A stretch of 64,000 nucleotides of DNA, from positions 2,430,696-2,494,695 of the forward strand of contig NZ_KV917374.1 in assembly GCF_002019645.1 (NCBI RefSeq). Direction: 5' to 3'. Source of the DNA: Litchfieldia alkalitelluris. GTDB taxonomy: Bacteria; Bacillota; Bacilli; Bacillales; Bacillaceae_L. Numbering within the stretch: the first letter of the stretch is position 1; the number at the start of each line of letters is the position of its first letter. The position numbers and the translations under genes were made by a program. The notes beneath the pieces were generated by a model that worked only from the letters and a program-made list of their open reading frames with translations, made no database searches and was not told the DNA's origin. Positions 27,302-36,322 of the stretch are shown here, piece by piece.

Positions 27302-28669
27302 ATGCCTATCGTTGCGTTTCATACACTAGGGTGTAAAGTAAATCATTATGAAACTGAAGCTATTTGGCAGCTTTTTAAAGAACAAGGTTATGAACGTACA
27401 GAGTTTGAAAGTACTGCTGACGTTTATGTTATTAATACCTGTACTGTAACAAACACAGGAGATAAAAAGAGTCGACAAGTCATTCGACGTGCGATTCGTA
27501 AAAATCCAGATGCAGTCATTTGTGTTACAGGCTGTTATGCTCAAACATCTCCAGCAGAAATTATGGCGATTTCAGGTGTTGATATTGTCGTAGGTACACA
27601 AGATCGCGTGAAAATGCTAGAGTATATAGAACAATATAAAGATGAGCGCCAACCAATCAATGCTGTTGGTAACATCATGAAGGCGCGTGTTTATGAGGAG
27701 CTTGATGTTCCATCTTTCACTGACCGCACTCGTGCGTCACTTAAAATCCAAGAAGGATGTAACAATTTCTGTACATTCTGCATCATTCCATGGGCACGTG
27801 GGTTAATGCGTTCTAGAGATCCAAAAGAAGTAATTACACAAGCTCAAGCGCTAGTAAATGCTGGATACAAGGAAATTGTTTTAACAGGTATTCATACTGG
27901 TGGTTATGGTGAAGACATGAAGGATTACAATTTAGCTGCACTTTTACGTGATCTAGAGTCACAGGTTGTAGGCTTAAAGCGTATCCGTATTTCTTCGATT
28001 GAAGCAAGTCAAATTACAGATGAAGTGATTGAAGTGCTTAATAACTCAACTAAAGTTGTCAGACATTTGCACATTCCACTTCAATCAGGTTCTGATACAG
28101 TATTAAAGCGTATGCGCCGTAAATATACAATGGAGCACTTTGGCGAACGTCTAGACAGATTACGCGAAGCTCTCCCAGGGTTAGCTGTTACTTCTGACGT
28201 CATCGTAGGATTCCCAGGTGAAACAGAAGAAGAATTCATTGAAACCCATGATTTTATTAAGAAACATAAATTTTCTGAGCTTCATGTATTCCCATATTCA
28301 AAGAGAACGGGTACTCCTGCTGCGCGTATGGATGATCAAGTTGATGAAGAAGTGAAAAACGAACGTGTACACCGCCTAATTAATCTATCTGATCAATTAG
28401 CTAAAGAATATGCATCACAGTTCGAAAATGAAGTACTTGAAGTGATTCCTGAGGAAGAGTATAAAGAAAATGGTGTCGAAGGTATCTATGTTGGATACAG
28501 TGATAACTATTTAAAAGTGAAATTCCCTGCAACAGAAGATATGATCGGGAAAATTGTAAAAGTAAAAATTACTAAAGCAGGATACCCTTATAATGAAGGA
28601 CAGTTTGTTCGTGTTTTAGAAGATCATATTGATGTCGTTCAACATGAGGAAAAAGTTAAAATTAGTTAA
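27302..28669 (+). CDS. mtaB: tRNA methylthiotransferase MtaB
   Basis: Converts t6A37 to ms2t6A37 in tRNAs. Three domains: N-terminal UPF0004 domain with three cluster cysteines (GCKVN, NTCTV, TGCYA), radical SAM domain with CNNFCTFC (about residues 157-164), and a C-terminal TRAM domain. 455 residues, matching B. subtilis YqeV. SD GAGGTGA overlaps the end of rsmE. Confidence 0.95.
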   Translation: MPIVAFHTLGCKVNHYETEAIWQLFKEQGYERTEFESTADVYVINTCTVTNTGDKKSRQVIRRAIRKNPDAVICVTGCYAQTSPAEIMAISGVDIVVGTQDRVKMLEYIEQYKDERQPINAVGNIMKARVYEELDVPSFTDRTRASLKIQEGCNNFCTFCIIPWARGLMRSRDPKEVITQAQALVNAGYKEIVLTGIHTGGYGEDMKDYNLAALLRDLESQVVGLKRIRISSIEASQITDEVIEVLNNSTKVVRHLHIPLQSGSDTVLKRMRRKYTMEHFGERLDRLREALPGLAVTSDVIVGFPGETEEEFIETHDFIKKHKFSELHVFPYSKRTGTPAARMDDQVDEEVKNERVHRLINLSDQLAKEYASQFENEVLEVIPEEEYKENGVEGIYVGYSDNYLKVKFPATEDMIGKIVKVKITKAGYPYNEGQFVRVLEDHIDVVQHEEKVKIS

Positions 28670-28671
28670 CG

Positions 28672-28706
28672 AAAAGGAGATACTCAATGAAGGGTATCTC
28701 CTTTTA
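28672..28706 (+). terminator. mtaB terminator
   Basis: AAAAGGAGATAC pairs with GTATCTCCTTTT around a 9-base loop, directly after the mtaB stop. Confidence 0.9.
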
Positions 28707-28738
28707 AATGATTTAAGAACACACTTATGTAATCAAAA

Positions 28739-28766
28739 TTGATAATTTAACACAATCTATTATAGT
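28739..28766 (+). promoter_or_regulatory. deoC promoter (sigma-A type)
   Basis: TTGATA (28739-28744) and TATAGT (28761-28766) spaced by 16 bp, 64 bases before deoC. Confidence 0.6.
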
Positions 28767-28829
28767 ATACGAAAATAAAAAGTGATATGATGATAGAGGT
28801 ACGTACAACCTATATAAAGGAGTATACAT

Positions 28830-29504
28830 ATGAATCCACAAGAAATTGCAAAAACAATTGATCACACTGCTTTAAAAGCGGATACAACAAAAGACCAAAT
28901 CGTAACACTGTGCGAGGAAGCAAAACAATATCAATTTGCATCGGTTTGTGTAAACCCTACATGGGTAGCAAGCGCAGTAGAACTACTTCAAGGTACAGAT
29001 GTTAAAGTTTGTACTGTTATCGGTTTCCCATTAGGTGCAAATACACCGGAAACAAAAGGGTTTGAAACTACTGATGCTATCTCAAAAGGTGCAACAGAAG
29101 TTGATATGGTTATTAATATAGGTGCATTAAAAGACAAAAATGATGAACTGGTTGAAAGAGATATCCGTGCTGTTGTTGAAGCGGCAAAAGGTAAAGCTTT
29201 AACAAAAGTGATTATCGAAACTAGTCTTTTAACTGAAGAAGAAAAAGTAAGAGCATGTGAAATTGCGGTAAAAGCAGGAACGGACTATGTTAAAACATCT
29301 ACTGGATTCTCTACTGGTGGAGCAACCATTGAAGATATCAAGTTAATGAGAAAAACAGTAGGACCTGAAATTGGTGTGAAAGCTTCTGGTGGAGTTCGTG
29401 ACACTAAAGGTGCGGAAGACATGATCGAAGCTGGAGCAACTAGAATTGGTGCAAGTGCTGGAGTAGCAATATTAAATGGATTAACTAGTAATTCTGATTA
29501 TTAA
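28830..29504 (+). CDS. deoC: Deoxyribose-phosphate aldolase
   Basis: Cleaves 2-deoxyribose 5-phosphate to glyceraldehyde 3-phosphate and acetaldehyde. The class I aldolase barrel shows IDHTALKAD at the N-terminus, VIGFPLGAN, the Schiff-base segment [15 protein letters not shown] (Lys about residue 154), and [10 protein letters not shown]. 224 residues. SD AAAGGAG. Single-gene unit with its own promoter and terminator; as I recall, this is not where B. subtilis carries deoC. Confidence 0.97.
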   Translation: MNPQEIAKTIDHTALKADTTKDQIVTLCEEAKQYQFASVCVNPTWVASAVELLQGTDVKVCTVIGFPLGANTPETKGFETTDAISKGATEVDMVINIGALKDKNDELVERDIRAVVEAAKGKALTKVIIETSLLTEEEKVRACEIAVKAGTDYVKTSTGFSTGGATIEDIKLMRKTVGPEIGVKASGGVRDTKGAEDMIEAGATRIGASAGVAILNGLTSNSDY

Positions 29505-29512
29505 GAGATGGA

Positions 29513-29547
29513 GAAAGCTATCCCAGTGAGTTTGGGATAGCTTTTTT
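29513..29547 (+). terminator. deoC terminator
   Basis: AAAGCTATCCCA pairs with TGGGATAGCTTT around a 6-base loop and is followed by TTTTAGTTT. Confidence 0.93.
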
Positions 29548-29650
29548 AGTTTGTAGATTTGCATTCGAGTATTTTTTGGCACACAGCGCTTGGAGTGCAG
29601 TTACCTTGATGGAAGTGGAGGTGGACGTTAACAATGAACAGTTATTCTAT

Positions 29651-29800
29651 AGGAAATACATGGGGAAAGGTAAGAAGTGGAGTGCTTTGAGTCCCTTAGT
29701 CGGAGGAAATGCGTAGGAAAGGTAACGAAAGCAGAGCTTAGGTTCCTTAGTCGGAGGAAATGCGTAGGAAAGGTAACGAAAGGAGCGCTCTGATTCCCTT
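29651..29800. repeat. Tandem repeat array E, left of the XRE island
   Basis: Two nearly identical 51 bp units (CCTTAGTCGG at 29694 and 29745, each continuing AGGAAATGCGTAGGAAAGG) are preceded by a worn partial unit (AGGAAATACATGGGGAAAGG, 29651) and followed by the first bases of a further unit (TTCCCTTA, 29794). The array stops exactly where the antisense XRE remnant begins. Related units lie at 30594-30690. Confidence 0.85.
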
Positions 29801-29983
29801 AATCTTTTTCCCCAACACTTCATAAATAGCAGAAACAGTTCTTAATTTAGGATTGGTTTGCGAATTCTCCAGCTTAGTAAGCGTTACTATACTTAGGTTT
29901 GTTTTCCTAGCAAGTTCAGAATAGACATCCCTCTCTCAATTCTTATTCTTTCAATCTGTTGGTATTCACGAATTCCCCCCCAT
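29800..29983 (-). pseudogene. Broken XRE-family regulator
   Basis: On the minus strand one frame reads IREYQQIERIRIERGMS and, after a shift of one base near 29927, continues YSELARKTNLSIVTLTKLE, then NSQTNPKLRTVSAIYEVLGKKI. Together these form a standard XRE helix-turn-helix domain. A second problem is at the presumed start: ATG is followed by a G7 tract that puts the ORF out of frame (six G would restore it). The C-terminus runs into repeat array E. Two lesions make a functional product unlikely; sequencing error in G7 is possible. Confidence 0.7.
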
Positions 29984-30065
29984 AATATCTTTATAAACTA
30001 AAGCTTGTACTTTTGTGTATCATGATTTACGATTTTGTTAGATAAGATTTACAGGAGGTGATTTG

Positions 30066-30503
30066 ATGAGTCAATTTGGCGAGTATTTAATAGAATTACG
30101 AGGGGGAAAATCTTTAAGAGAAGTAACAAAAGGTACTGGAATTAGCTATACATACCTAAGTACACTTGAAAAAGGTTTTGATCCACGTACTAATAAAGAA
30201 CGTAAACCTACCCCTGGTGTACTTAAGAAATTATCTTCTTTTTATCAAGTATCTTATGAGGAACTGCTATCGAAAGCTGGATATTTAGATCAAACTGAAG
30301 CTCGTGAAAAATTACATAAAGCTGTAAACAAAGATGAGGCTAAGGAAAATTTTAATAACTTTGAAACTACCGGTGGAACTGTACTACTTCGTGAACTTTT
30401 ACTAAGTGAAAACAAAATAAATTACAAGGGTTACGAACTAGATGGGTTTGATAAGGAATCAATAATAGCAGTGCTCGATATATTTTTTAAAGAGAGACCA
30501 TAG
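30066..30503 (+). CDS. XRE-family transcriptional regulator
   Basis: DNA-binding protein of 145 residues. An N-terminal helix-turn-helix of the XRE/Cro type (about residues 5-70: FGEYLIELRGGKSLREV, TGISYTYLSTLEKGFDP, LKKLSSFYQVSYEELL) is followed by a short acidic C-terminal region with no recognisable domain. The ATG at 30066 follows AGGAGGTG. No adjacent partner gene is present, so its targets are unknown. It lies in a small island between deoC and yqeW flanked by E repeats. Confidence 0.85.
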   Translation: MSQFGEYLIELRGGKSLREVTKGTGISYTYLSTLEKGFDPRTNKERKPTPGVLKKLSSFYQVSYEELLSKAGYLDQTEAREKLHKAVNKDEAKENFNNFETTGGTVLLRELLLSENKINYKGYELDGFDKESIIAVLDIFFKERP

Positions 30504-30860
30504 GAGTAGGATCTCTATTGCTTGTAGTAATTAATTATTTCTTTTTGTTTTGGGTTTTCAATACTAGCAGAAAATAGATACAAAAAGTAACAGAGAGCTC
30601 TAATTCCCTTGGTCGAATAAAGTTCCTAGGGAAGGCAACCAATGAGCGCTCTGGTTCCATCTCGGTTAGAGAAAACACATAGGGAAGGCGAAAGAACCAT
30701 ATTACCCCTAAGCCTATACCCTAGTTACCTAAAAAAACAAATGAGCAATAGAATCAAATATATCCTATGTGCTATGAACAATTTAAACCCCAAAAAAGAA
30801 TCCAAGCCCCAAAGCATGAATTCCCTACCACAACAATCTATTTTTTGAACAATCTATTCC
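30504..30860. repeat. Intergenic region with two worn E repeats
   Basis: Two units 50 bp apart (TTCCCTTGGTCG near 30605 and TTCCATCTCGG near 30655, each with ATAGGGAAGGC- or CTAGGGAAGGC-like ends) cover about 30594-30690 and match array E left of the island. The remaining A-rich sequence to 30860 shows no gene; a short frame from 30642 starts inside a repeat unit, lacks an SD and has no recognisable motif. Confidence 0.65.
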
Positions 30861-31790
30861 TCAACCTCTCCTAGGATGCATCCGTAAAATCAAAGAGGCT
30901 AACAAACCGGAAAACGGTAAAGCAATCAAAGAGGTTAACACATTAAAGATCAAACTAACATGTGCCAACTGTATATCCGGTACAGAAGTCATCATAACAG
31001 CGACTGCGCCTAGACTCTTGATGAATGGATAAAACAAAGCAACTCCAATGACATTGATCCAAATATGTGCGTATGCTGCTAGCTTTGCTTCATGTGTTGA
31101 ACCGATACTAGCTAAAAAGGCAGTGATACAGGTTCCGATATTCGCACCTAAAACAATCGCAATACCTGCATGAAGTGAGAGGAGGTGTTCGTTCATAAAC
31201 CCCATGATAATCCCTGTTGTTGCACTACTGGATTGAATAATTGCCGTAATAACCGTTCCTACTCCCACTCCAATCAGTCCATGATCATTTGTATACTGAA
31301 AAAATGAATGAAGTGAAGGGTATAGCGAAAGCGGGTGTGCTAGCTGCTCGAAACCATTCATGGAAACAAAGAGGCATCCTAAACCAAACATTAAAGCACC
31401 TATACTGAAGATTTGCTGATTTTTAATAAATAAACATAAAAAGCCAATAATTAAAAATGGAATAATTGCCTCGTAAATATCGATAGTAATTAACTCGGTT
31501 GTGAAAGTGGTCCCTATATTTGTACCTAAAATCACTCCGATTGACTGTTTAAACGTTAAATAACCGGTAGCAATCAACCCAACAATTAAAACCATTACTG
31601 CTGAGCTACTTTGTATGATTGCTGTAATGATCGTTCCAGTAATTAAACCTTTAATTGGGTGATCTGTAAATGTAATAAGCCATACTTTAATTTTATCGCG
31701 GGATAAATTATATAAGCCGGTCCTCATCACTGTCATCCCAAAAATAAATATGGCAATGTATACAGCAAATAGTGATATGATTTCTAACAT
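30861..31790 (-). CDS. yqeW: Na/Pi-cotransporter II-type membrane protein YqeW
   Basis: Probable sodium-dependent phosphate transporter of the NptA/PNaS family. The 309 residues contain about eight hydrophobic helices and the duplicated family motif: IIQSSSAVMVLIVG (about residue 60) and IIQSSSATTGIIMG (about residue 187), each followed by a GTNIGT or GANIGT motif. Minus strand, as in B. subtilis, where it lies between yqeV and rpsU. SD GAGGTG precedes the ATG. Substrate not proven. Confidence 0.9.
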   Translation of the reverse strand: MLEIISLFAVYIAIFIFGMTVMRTGLYNLSRDKIKVWLITFTDHPIKGLITGTIITAIIQSSSAVMVLIVGLIATGYLTFKQSIGVILGTNIGTTFTTELITIDIYEAIIPFLIIGFLCLFIKNQQIFSIGALMFGLGCLFVSMNGFEQLAHPLSLYPSLHSFFQYTNDHGLIGVGVGTVITAIIQSSSATTGIIMGFMNEHLLSLHAGIAIVLGANIGTCITAFLASIGSTHEAKLAAYAHIWINVIGVALFYPFIKSLGAVAVMMTSVPDIQLAHVSLIFNVLTSLIALPFSGLLASLILRMHPRRG

Positions 31791-32053
31791 ATTTTCACCT
31801 CGTCATAGATCTCCTAAACTTGTCTTATCACAAGTGTATGGACAAGGTTGGCAATACATGACTGATTTTATCTTGATCTAATGAAAAAGATTCACAAATT
31901 TACCATGGTTTATTAATTGTTTCATTGAAATACGGTTGACCAGAGTTTACTGTTATATTATAATTGCAAAGTACATGTTATTTTTTATGCAAAAAGATAA
32001 AAAAACATGTTAATTAAGACGGTTAGTGGTTGTTTTGGAGGGAGGGAAATAGA

Positions 32054-32227
32054 ATGTCAAAAACGGTCGTTCGTAAAAACGAGTCGCTTGAAGACGCTCT
32101 TCGCCGCTTCAAACGTACGGTATCAAAGTCTGGTACTATACAAGAAGCAAGAAAGCGCGAATTCTATGAGAAGCCTAGCGTAAAGCGCAAGAAGAAGTCT
32201 GAGGCAGCAAGAAAGCGCAAATTCTAA
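32054..32227 (+). CDS. rpsU: 30S ribosomal protein S21
   Basis: Small-subunit protein of 57 residues, very basic, with the family start [20 protein letters not shown] and C-terminal [12 protein letters not shown]. The ATG at 32054 is used; a longer frame from 32030 is not conserved-looking. GGAGGG lies upstream. yqeY follows 16 bp later, the usual pairing in Bacillus. Confidence 0.98.
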   Translation: MSKTVVRKNESLEDALRRFKRTVSKSGTIQEARKREFYEKPSVKRKKKSEAARKRKF

Positions 32228-32243
32228 TAAGAGGGTGTAGTTT

Positions 32244-32687
32244 ATGAGTCTTCTTGAGCGTTTGAACCATGATATGAAACAAGCGATGAAGAATAAAGAA
32301 AAAGACAGACTTTCTGTCATTCGGATGGTGAAAGCTTCGATTCAGAATGAAGGAATTAAGCTTGGCCAGGAATTAACTGATGACCAAGAGTTAACTGTCC
32401 TAACTCGTGAATTAAAACAACGTAAAGATTCCCTCCAAGAATTTAATAGCGCAGGTCGTGAAGATCTTGTTAATAAAATTCAGTCTGAAATTGAAATTTT
32501 AGAAGTGTACATGCCTAAACAGCTTAGTGAAGATGAAGTTGTAGAAATTGTAAAAGAAACAATCTCTGAAGTCAATGCTTCAACTAAGGCTGATATGGGG
32601 AAGGTTATGAGTGCCATTATGCCTAAAGTAAAAGGTAAAGCTGATGGTTCACTTGTTAACAAAATTGTACTTCAAGAACTTTCATAA
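32244..32687 (+). CDS. yqeY: GatB/YqeY domain protein
   Basis: 147-residue helical protein homologous to the tail domain of the GatB subunit of the tRNA-dependent amidotransferase; suspected to interact with tRNA, function unproven. Shows the family start ([26 protein letters not shown]) and end ([18 protein letters not shown]). Co-transcribed with rpsU and followed by a terminator. Confidence 0.94.
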   Translation: MSLLERLNHDMKQAMKNKEKDRLSVIRMVKASIQNEGIKLGQELTDDQELTVLTRELKQRKDSLQEFNSAGREDLVNKIQSEIEILEVYMPKQLSEDEVVEIVKETISEVNASTKADMGKVMSAIMPKVKGKADGSLVNKIVLQELS

Positions 32688-32722
32688 AAAAAACACCTTA
32701 CGCCGTAGGGTGTTTTTTTTTG
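32687..32722 (+). terminator. yqeY terminator
   Basis: AAAAAACACC/GGTGTTTTTT stem closed by TTACGCCGTAG, with a run of eight or nine T, directly after yqeY. Confidence 0.93.
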
Positions 32723-32763
32723 AGATAGTAAATGATTCGTTTGAAAATTTATTTTATAAAAAA

Positions 32764-32789
32764 TGAAACTAAAATGAATCTAGTTCGTA
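32764..32789 (+). promoter_or_regulatory. Sigma-W-type promoter of yqeZ-floA-yqfB
   Basis: TGAAAC (32764-32769), 16 bp, CGTA (32786-32789) is an exact match to the ECF sigma-W consensus. In B. subtilis the yqeZ-floA-yqfB operon belongs to the sigma-W envelope-stress regulon, so position and sequence agree. Confidence 0.85.
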
Positions 32790-32847
32790 TTACTTTACAT
32801 AAACGGAAAATAATATAACTTAAATAGATTTAGAAAGGGGGGAAGGA

Positions 32848-34209
32848 ATGATGGCAAACAAAATCAAACCAAGACAAAAAGTAGTTAGGCGTGGAATGGT
32901 ATTCTTTTATTTGTTTCTAATCTCACTTGGTTTAACCATTGGATTTGCACCCAATCAAGGAATGACAAATGGAGAGTTAGTTTATGTAATCCCTGTTGAA
33001 AATGCAGTTGAAAAAGGACTTTATGCCTTTTTGGACCGTTCGATAACAGAAGCTGAAAAAAATAATGCGAGCTTAATTGTATTAGAAATTCATACTCCTG
33101 GTGGTGCTGTTGATGCGGCAACAGATATTGGTAAACGCATTCGTGATTCAGAAATACCAATTGTTGCCTTTATTCACACAGACGCATTGTCAGCGGGTGC
33201 TTATATTGCACTAAATGCTGATGAAATTTATATGACTGAAAATGGCAGAATGGGTGCAGCGACAGTCATAACCGGTGATGGAAATGCAGCTGATGATAAA
33301 GCGACATCTGCTTGGCTAGCTGCCATGAGAACAGCGGCTGAACATAATGATAGAGATGTGAAATATGCACTAGGTATGGCAGATAAAGAACTCGACTTAC
33401 CAGAGGTGGATGCACCCAAAGGAAAGTTGGTTACTTTAACGGCAGACCAGGCTCTATCAGTGGGTTACGCGGAAGGTATTTCTAATACTAGAGCTGATCT
33501 GCTTAATACACTAGGGCTTAGTCAAGCTAATGTTCAAGTGATGGAAGTAAGTTTTGCTGAAAAGCTAGCAAGGTTTATTACACATCCAATTGTGGTTCCA
33601 ATTTTACTATCGATTGGTAGCTTAGGATTGGTACTAGAATTATATTCACCAGGATTTGGGATTCCCGGAATTATGGGAGCTTCTGCACTTGGATTGTTCT
33701 TCTTCGGACACCTGGTCGCAGGACTTGCAGGGCTGGAATCACTTATTCTATTTATTGTCGGGATTGTACTCATCTTACTGGAATTTGTCGTACCAGGGGG
33801 AATACTAGGTTTAATAGGCTTTGGTGCGATTTTAACAAGTATGTTTTTAGCAACAGATGATATAGGCCATATGGCAATTTCTTTAGTAATTGCAATTGGT
33901 ATTACATTGGTTGTTTCCATCATTCTATTTAAAGTGTTTGGAAAAAGAATGAGGATCCTAAGAAAAATTATATTAAGTGATTCTACAAACACCGAGAGTG
34001 GTTATATCTCAAATGTCACACGAGTTGAATTAATTGGTATGGAAGGTCATGCACTTACTGCACTAAGGCCTTCTGGGACTGCTTTAATCAATAATGAGAG
34101 ACTTGATGTGGTTACTGAAGGTGGTTTTATCGAAAAGAACAAAAAAGTTGTTGTTGTGAAAACAGAAGGCACTCGAATTGTTGTAAGAGAAGTCATGGAT
34201 TCTAATTAA
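32848..34209 (+). CDS. yqeZ: NfeD-family membrane protease-like protein YqeZ
   Basis: Membrane protein of 453 residues: N-terminal signal/anchor (about residues 15-35), an outward ClpP-like serine protease domain (TPGGAVDAATDIGKRIR, then ALSAGAYIALNADEIYM with the candidate catalytic Ser), four or five membrane helices (about 245-375), and a C-terminal NfeD OB-fold domain. NfeD proteins act beside flotillins; floA follows. SD AAAGGGGGGAAGG; two ATG codons in tandem, the first is taken. Confidence 0.92.
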   Translation: MMANKIKPRQKVVRRGMVFFYLFLISLGLTIGFAPNQGMTNGELVYVIPVENAVEKGLYAFLDRSITEAEKNNASLIVLEIHTPGGAVDAATDIGKRIRDSEIPIVAFIHTDALSAGAYIALNADEIYMTENGRMGAATVITGDGNAADDKATSAWLAAMRTAAEHNDRDVKYALGMADKELDLPEVDAPKGKLVTLTADQALSVGYAEGISNTRADLLNTLGLSQANVQVMEVSFAEKLARFITHPIVVPILLSIGSLGLVLELYSPGFGIPGIMGASALGLFFFGHLVAGLAGLESLILFIVGIVLILLEFVVPGGILGLIGFGAILTSMFLATDDIGHMAISLVIAIGITLVVSIILFKVFGKRMRILRKIILSDSTNTESGYISNVTRVELIGMEGHALTALRPSGTALINNERLDVVTEGGFIEKNKKVVVVKTEGTRIVVREVMDSN

Positions 34210-34214
34210 TTCTT

Positions 34215-34313
34215 AGTGGCTCTTTTCAAAAAAGATTTTGCCAGTCGAACAATTGACGGTAGAAATAACTGGATATTGATTAAGCTTAAAAATCCGGAAG
34301 AAAAGAGGCCACT
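34215..34313. repeat. Imperfect inverted repeat (family H) between yqeZ and floA
   Basis: AGTGGCTCTTTTC (34215-34227) pairs with GAAAAGAGGCCACT (34300-34313) with one bulged base, and an inner CCAGT/ACTGG stem adds to it. The right arm continuing GGCCACTCCACTGA recurs as GGTCCACTCCACTTAG at 42160-42176, so this looks like a dispersed element. It lies within the transcript from the sigma-W promoter. Confidence 0.6.
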
Positions 34314-34379
34314 CCACTGATGAAAACTTTTCAAAAATAGCCATAGTAGGTTAATAAGATTTATAGGAGGAACAAATAT

Positions 34380-35369
34380 ATGACGATTGATCCAGCTTCA
34401 TTAGGATTATTACTATTAGTCGGTCTTGGAATTATTGTTGTTGCAGTTATTTTAACATTTGTACCAGTCATGCTGTGGATTTCAGCATTAGCTGCAGGGG
34501 TACGAGTAAGTATTTTCACTTTAATTGGAATGAGATTACGTCGAGTTATTCCAAGTCGTGTTATTATTCCGTTAATTAAAGCGGTTAAAGCAGGACTTAA
34601 TGTAACAACTAACCAGCTTGAGAGTCATTACTTAGCTGGTGGTAACGTTGACAGAGTAGTAAATGCCTTAATTGCAGCACAACGTGCAAACATTGAATTG
34701 ACGTTCGAACGTGCAGCAGCTATCGATCTTGCTGGTCGTGATGTGTTAGAAGCAGTACAAATGAGTGTAAACCCGAAAGTGATTGAAACACCGTTTATTG
34801 CCGGTGTTGCAATGGATGGGATTGAAGTGAAAGCAAAAGCGCGTATTACAGTTCGTGCGAATATTGAACGTCTTGTCGGTGGTGCTGGTGAAGAAACAGT
34901 CATCGCTCGTGTTGGTGAAGGGATTGTAAGTACAATCGGTTCCCAAATCGATCATAAAAAGGTATTGGAAAATCCTGATATGATCTCAAGAACAGTTCTT
35001 GCAAAAGGATTAGATGCAGGAACAGCTTTTGAGATTCTTTCCATAGATATTGCGGATATTGATATCGGCAAAAACATTGGTGCGGTTTTACAAACAGATC
35101 AGGCTGAGGCAGATAAGAAAATTGCTCAAGCGAAAGCTGAAGAACGTCGTGCGATGGCTGTTGCACAAGAACAAGAAATGCGTGCTCGTGTAGAAGAAAT
35201 GAGAGCGAAGGTTGTTGAAGCTGAAGCTGAGGTTCCATTAGCGATGGCTCAAGCACTTAAGTCTGGAAATATTGGTGTTATGGACTATATGAATCTGAAA
35301 AATATTGAAGCAGATACCAATATGAGAGGTTCAATAGGAAATAGTACTGACGAAATAGAAGATAAGTAA
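34380..35369 (+). CDS. floA: Flotillin-like protein FloA
   Basis: Scaffold of functional membrane microdomains affecting membrane fluidity and signalling complexes. The 329 residues have an N-terminal membrane hairpin (about residues 8-45), an SPFH-like domain ([35 protein letters not shown]) and a C-terminal Ala/Glu-rich coiled coil ([20 protein letters not shown]). SD AGGAGG. Between yqeZ and yqfB as in B. subtilis. Confidence 0.97.
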   Translation: MTIDPASLGLLLLVGLGIIVVAVILTFVPVMLWISALAAGVRVSIFTLIGMRLRRVIPSRVIIPLIKAVKAGLNVTTNQLESHYLAGGNVDRVVNALIAAQRANIELTFERAAAIDLAGRDVLEAVQMSVNPKVIETPFIAGVAMDGIEVKAKARITVRANIERLVGGAGEETVIARVGEGIVSTIGSQIDHKKVLENPDMISRTVLAKGLDAGTAFEILSIDIADIDIGKNIGAVLQTDQAEADKKIAQAKAEERRAMAVAQEQEMRARVEEMRAKVVEAEAEVPLAMAQALKSGNIGVMDYMNLKNIEADTNMRGSIGNSTDEIEDK

Positions 35370-35437
35370 ATGAAGAAATGAAGAGAGGGACCTATCCTCT
35401 TTATATAAACCTTCAACCTTGAAAGGAGGTTTACCTT

Positions 35438-35950
35438 GTGTTAGAAGATTTACTGAATTTGATCATGAGCAACTTATTTTTTGTTATTTTGATTGTTGGT
35501 GCAATCTATAATTTCTTAAGACGAATGGGTGGACAACAACAGCAACAGAATCAGTCACCTTCCACTGGAACAGCTCCGACAGAGGAGAAAAGAACTCAGT
35601 TAAAGGATATCTTTCAACAGTTTGAAGAGGCCTTTAAGGATGAGGAAGAAGTGGCACGGCCAACACCAAAAACGCCGGCTGTAGAAAGCAATCCACAAAG
35701 TCATGAAATGTTACAGAGATATGAACGAATAAAGGAAACGAAACCAGCAGCTGATATTCCTTATGGTACCAGAAACATAAAGACAGTTTCTGGTCAAAGC
35801 AAACCAAAGAAGAGCTCTTCAAGAATATCTAAAAATAATGCAGCACAAGGTGTAATTTGGGCTGAAATTCTAGGTCCTCCGCGTGCCAAAAGAACATTAT
35901 ATAGTCAAAGATTGATACAGAAACCAACTGTAGAATATAAAAAGCAATAA
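35438..35950 (+). CDS. yqfB: Hypothetical membrane-anchored protein YqfB
   Basis: 170 residues, unknown function. One N-terminal membrane segment (about residues 12-27, NLFFVILIVGAIYNF) is followed by a long hydrophilic, low-complexity region rich in Gln, Pro, Lys and Ser, and a short conserved-looking C-terminus (GVIWAEILGPPRAKR). GTG start with AAAGGAGGT 9 bases upstream. Third gene of the sigma-W group; the symbol rests on position. Confidence 0.72.
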   Translation: MLEDLLNLIMSNLFFVILIVGAIYNFLRRMGGQQQQQNQSPSTGTAPTEEKRTQLKDIFQQFEEAFKDEEEVARPTPKTPAVESNPQSHEMLQRYERIKETKPAADIPYGTRNIKTVSGQSKPKKSSSRISKNNAAQGVIWAEILGPPRAKRTLYSQRLIQKPTVEYKKQ

Positions 35951-36021
35951 TGCTGTGAAATGATTGTTCTATGAACCGCCTTTTACTCATAAATATGAGT
36001 TGAAAGGGGGTTCTTTTTTTT

Positions 36022-36306
36022 ATGGCTAAAAACTGGAGAAATTACATGAAAAGTTGGATAACGACCAAGATGGAACTACCCGCCGATGTGATGATGGATC
36101 TTCCTAGAATCACAATGATTGGTCAATTACATATTTATATTGAAAATCACCGAGGGTTATTAACCTTTACAGATAAAGAGGTTCGACTGCTACTGAAACA
36201 AGGACAACTTCTAATCAAGGGTGAAGCCTTTGTCATTAAGACAATCCTGCCTGAAGAGATTTTACTAGAAGGTAAGATCAGTCATGTACTTTATATCGAT
36301 AATTAG
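36022..36306 (+). CDS. yqfC: Sporulation protein YqfC
   Basis: 94-residue member of the YabP/YqfC family, a sigma-E-controlled mother-cell protein of spore formation. Family features: MELPADVMMDLPRITMIG and IENHRGLLTFTDKEVRL. AAAGGGGG lies upstream of the ATG. yqfD follows 16 bp downstream as in other spore formers; the two are presumably co-expressed. Confidence 0.92.
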   Translation: MAKNWRNYMKSWITTKMELPADVMMDLPRITMIGQLHIYIENHRGLLTFTDKEVRLLLKQGQLLIKGEAFVIKTILPEEILLEGKISHVLYIDN

Positions 36307-36322
36307 GCTTAGGGGGATATAA

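Noticed and set aside
29651-30690. CRISPR array at the E repeats
   Set aside because: Repeat units are about 50 bp, directly adjoining and worn, without unique spacers of constant length; no cas genes in the window.
30642-30848. 68-codon open frame after the XRE regulator
   Set aside because: Begins within an E repeat, has no SD and a composition unlike neighbouring genes.
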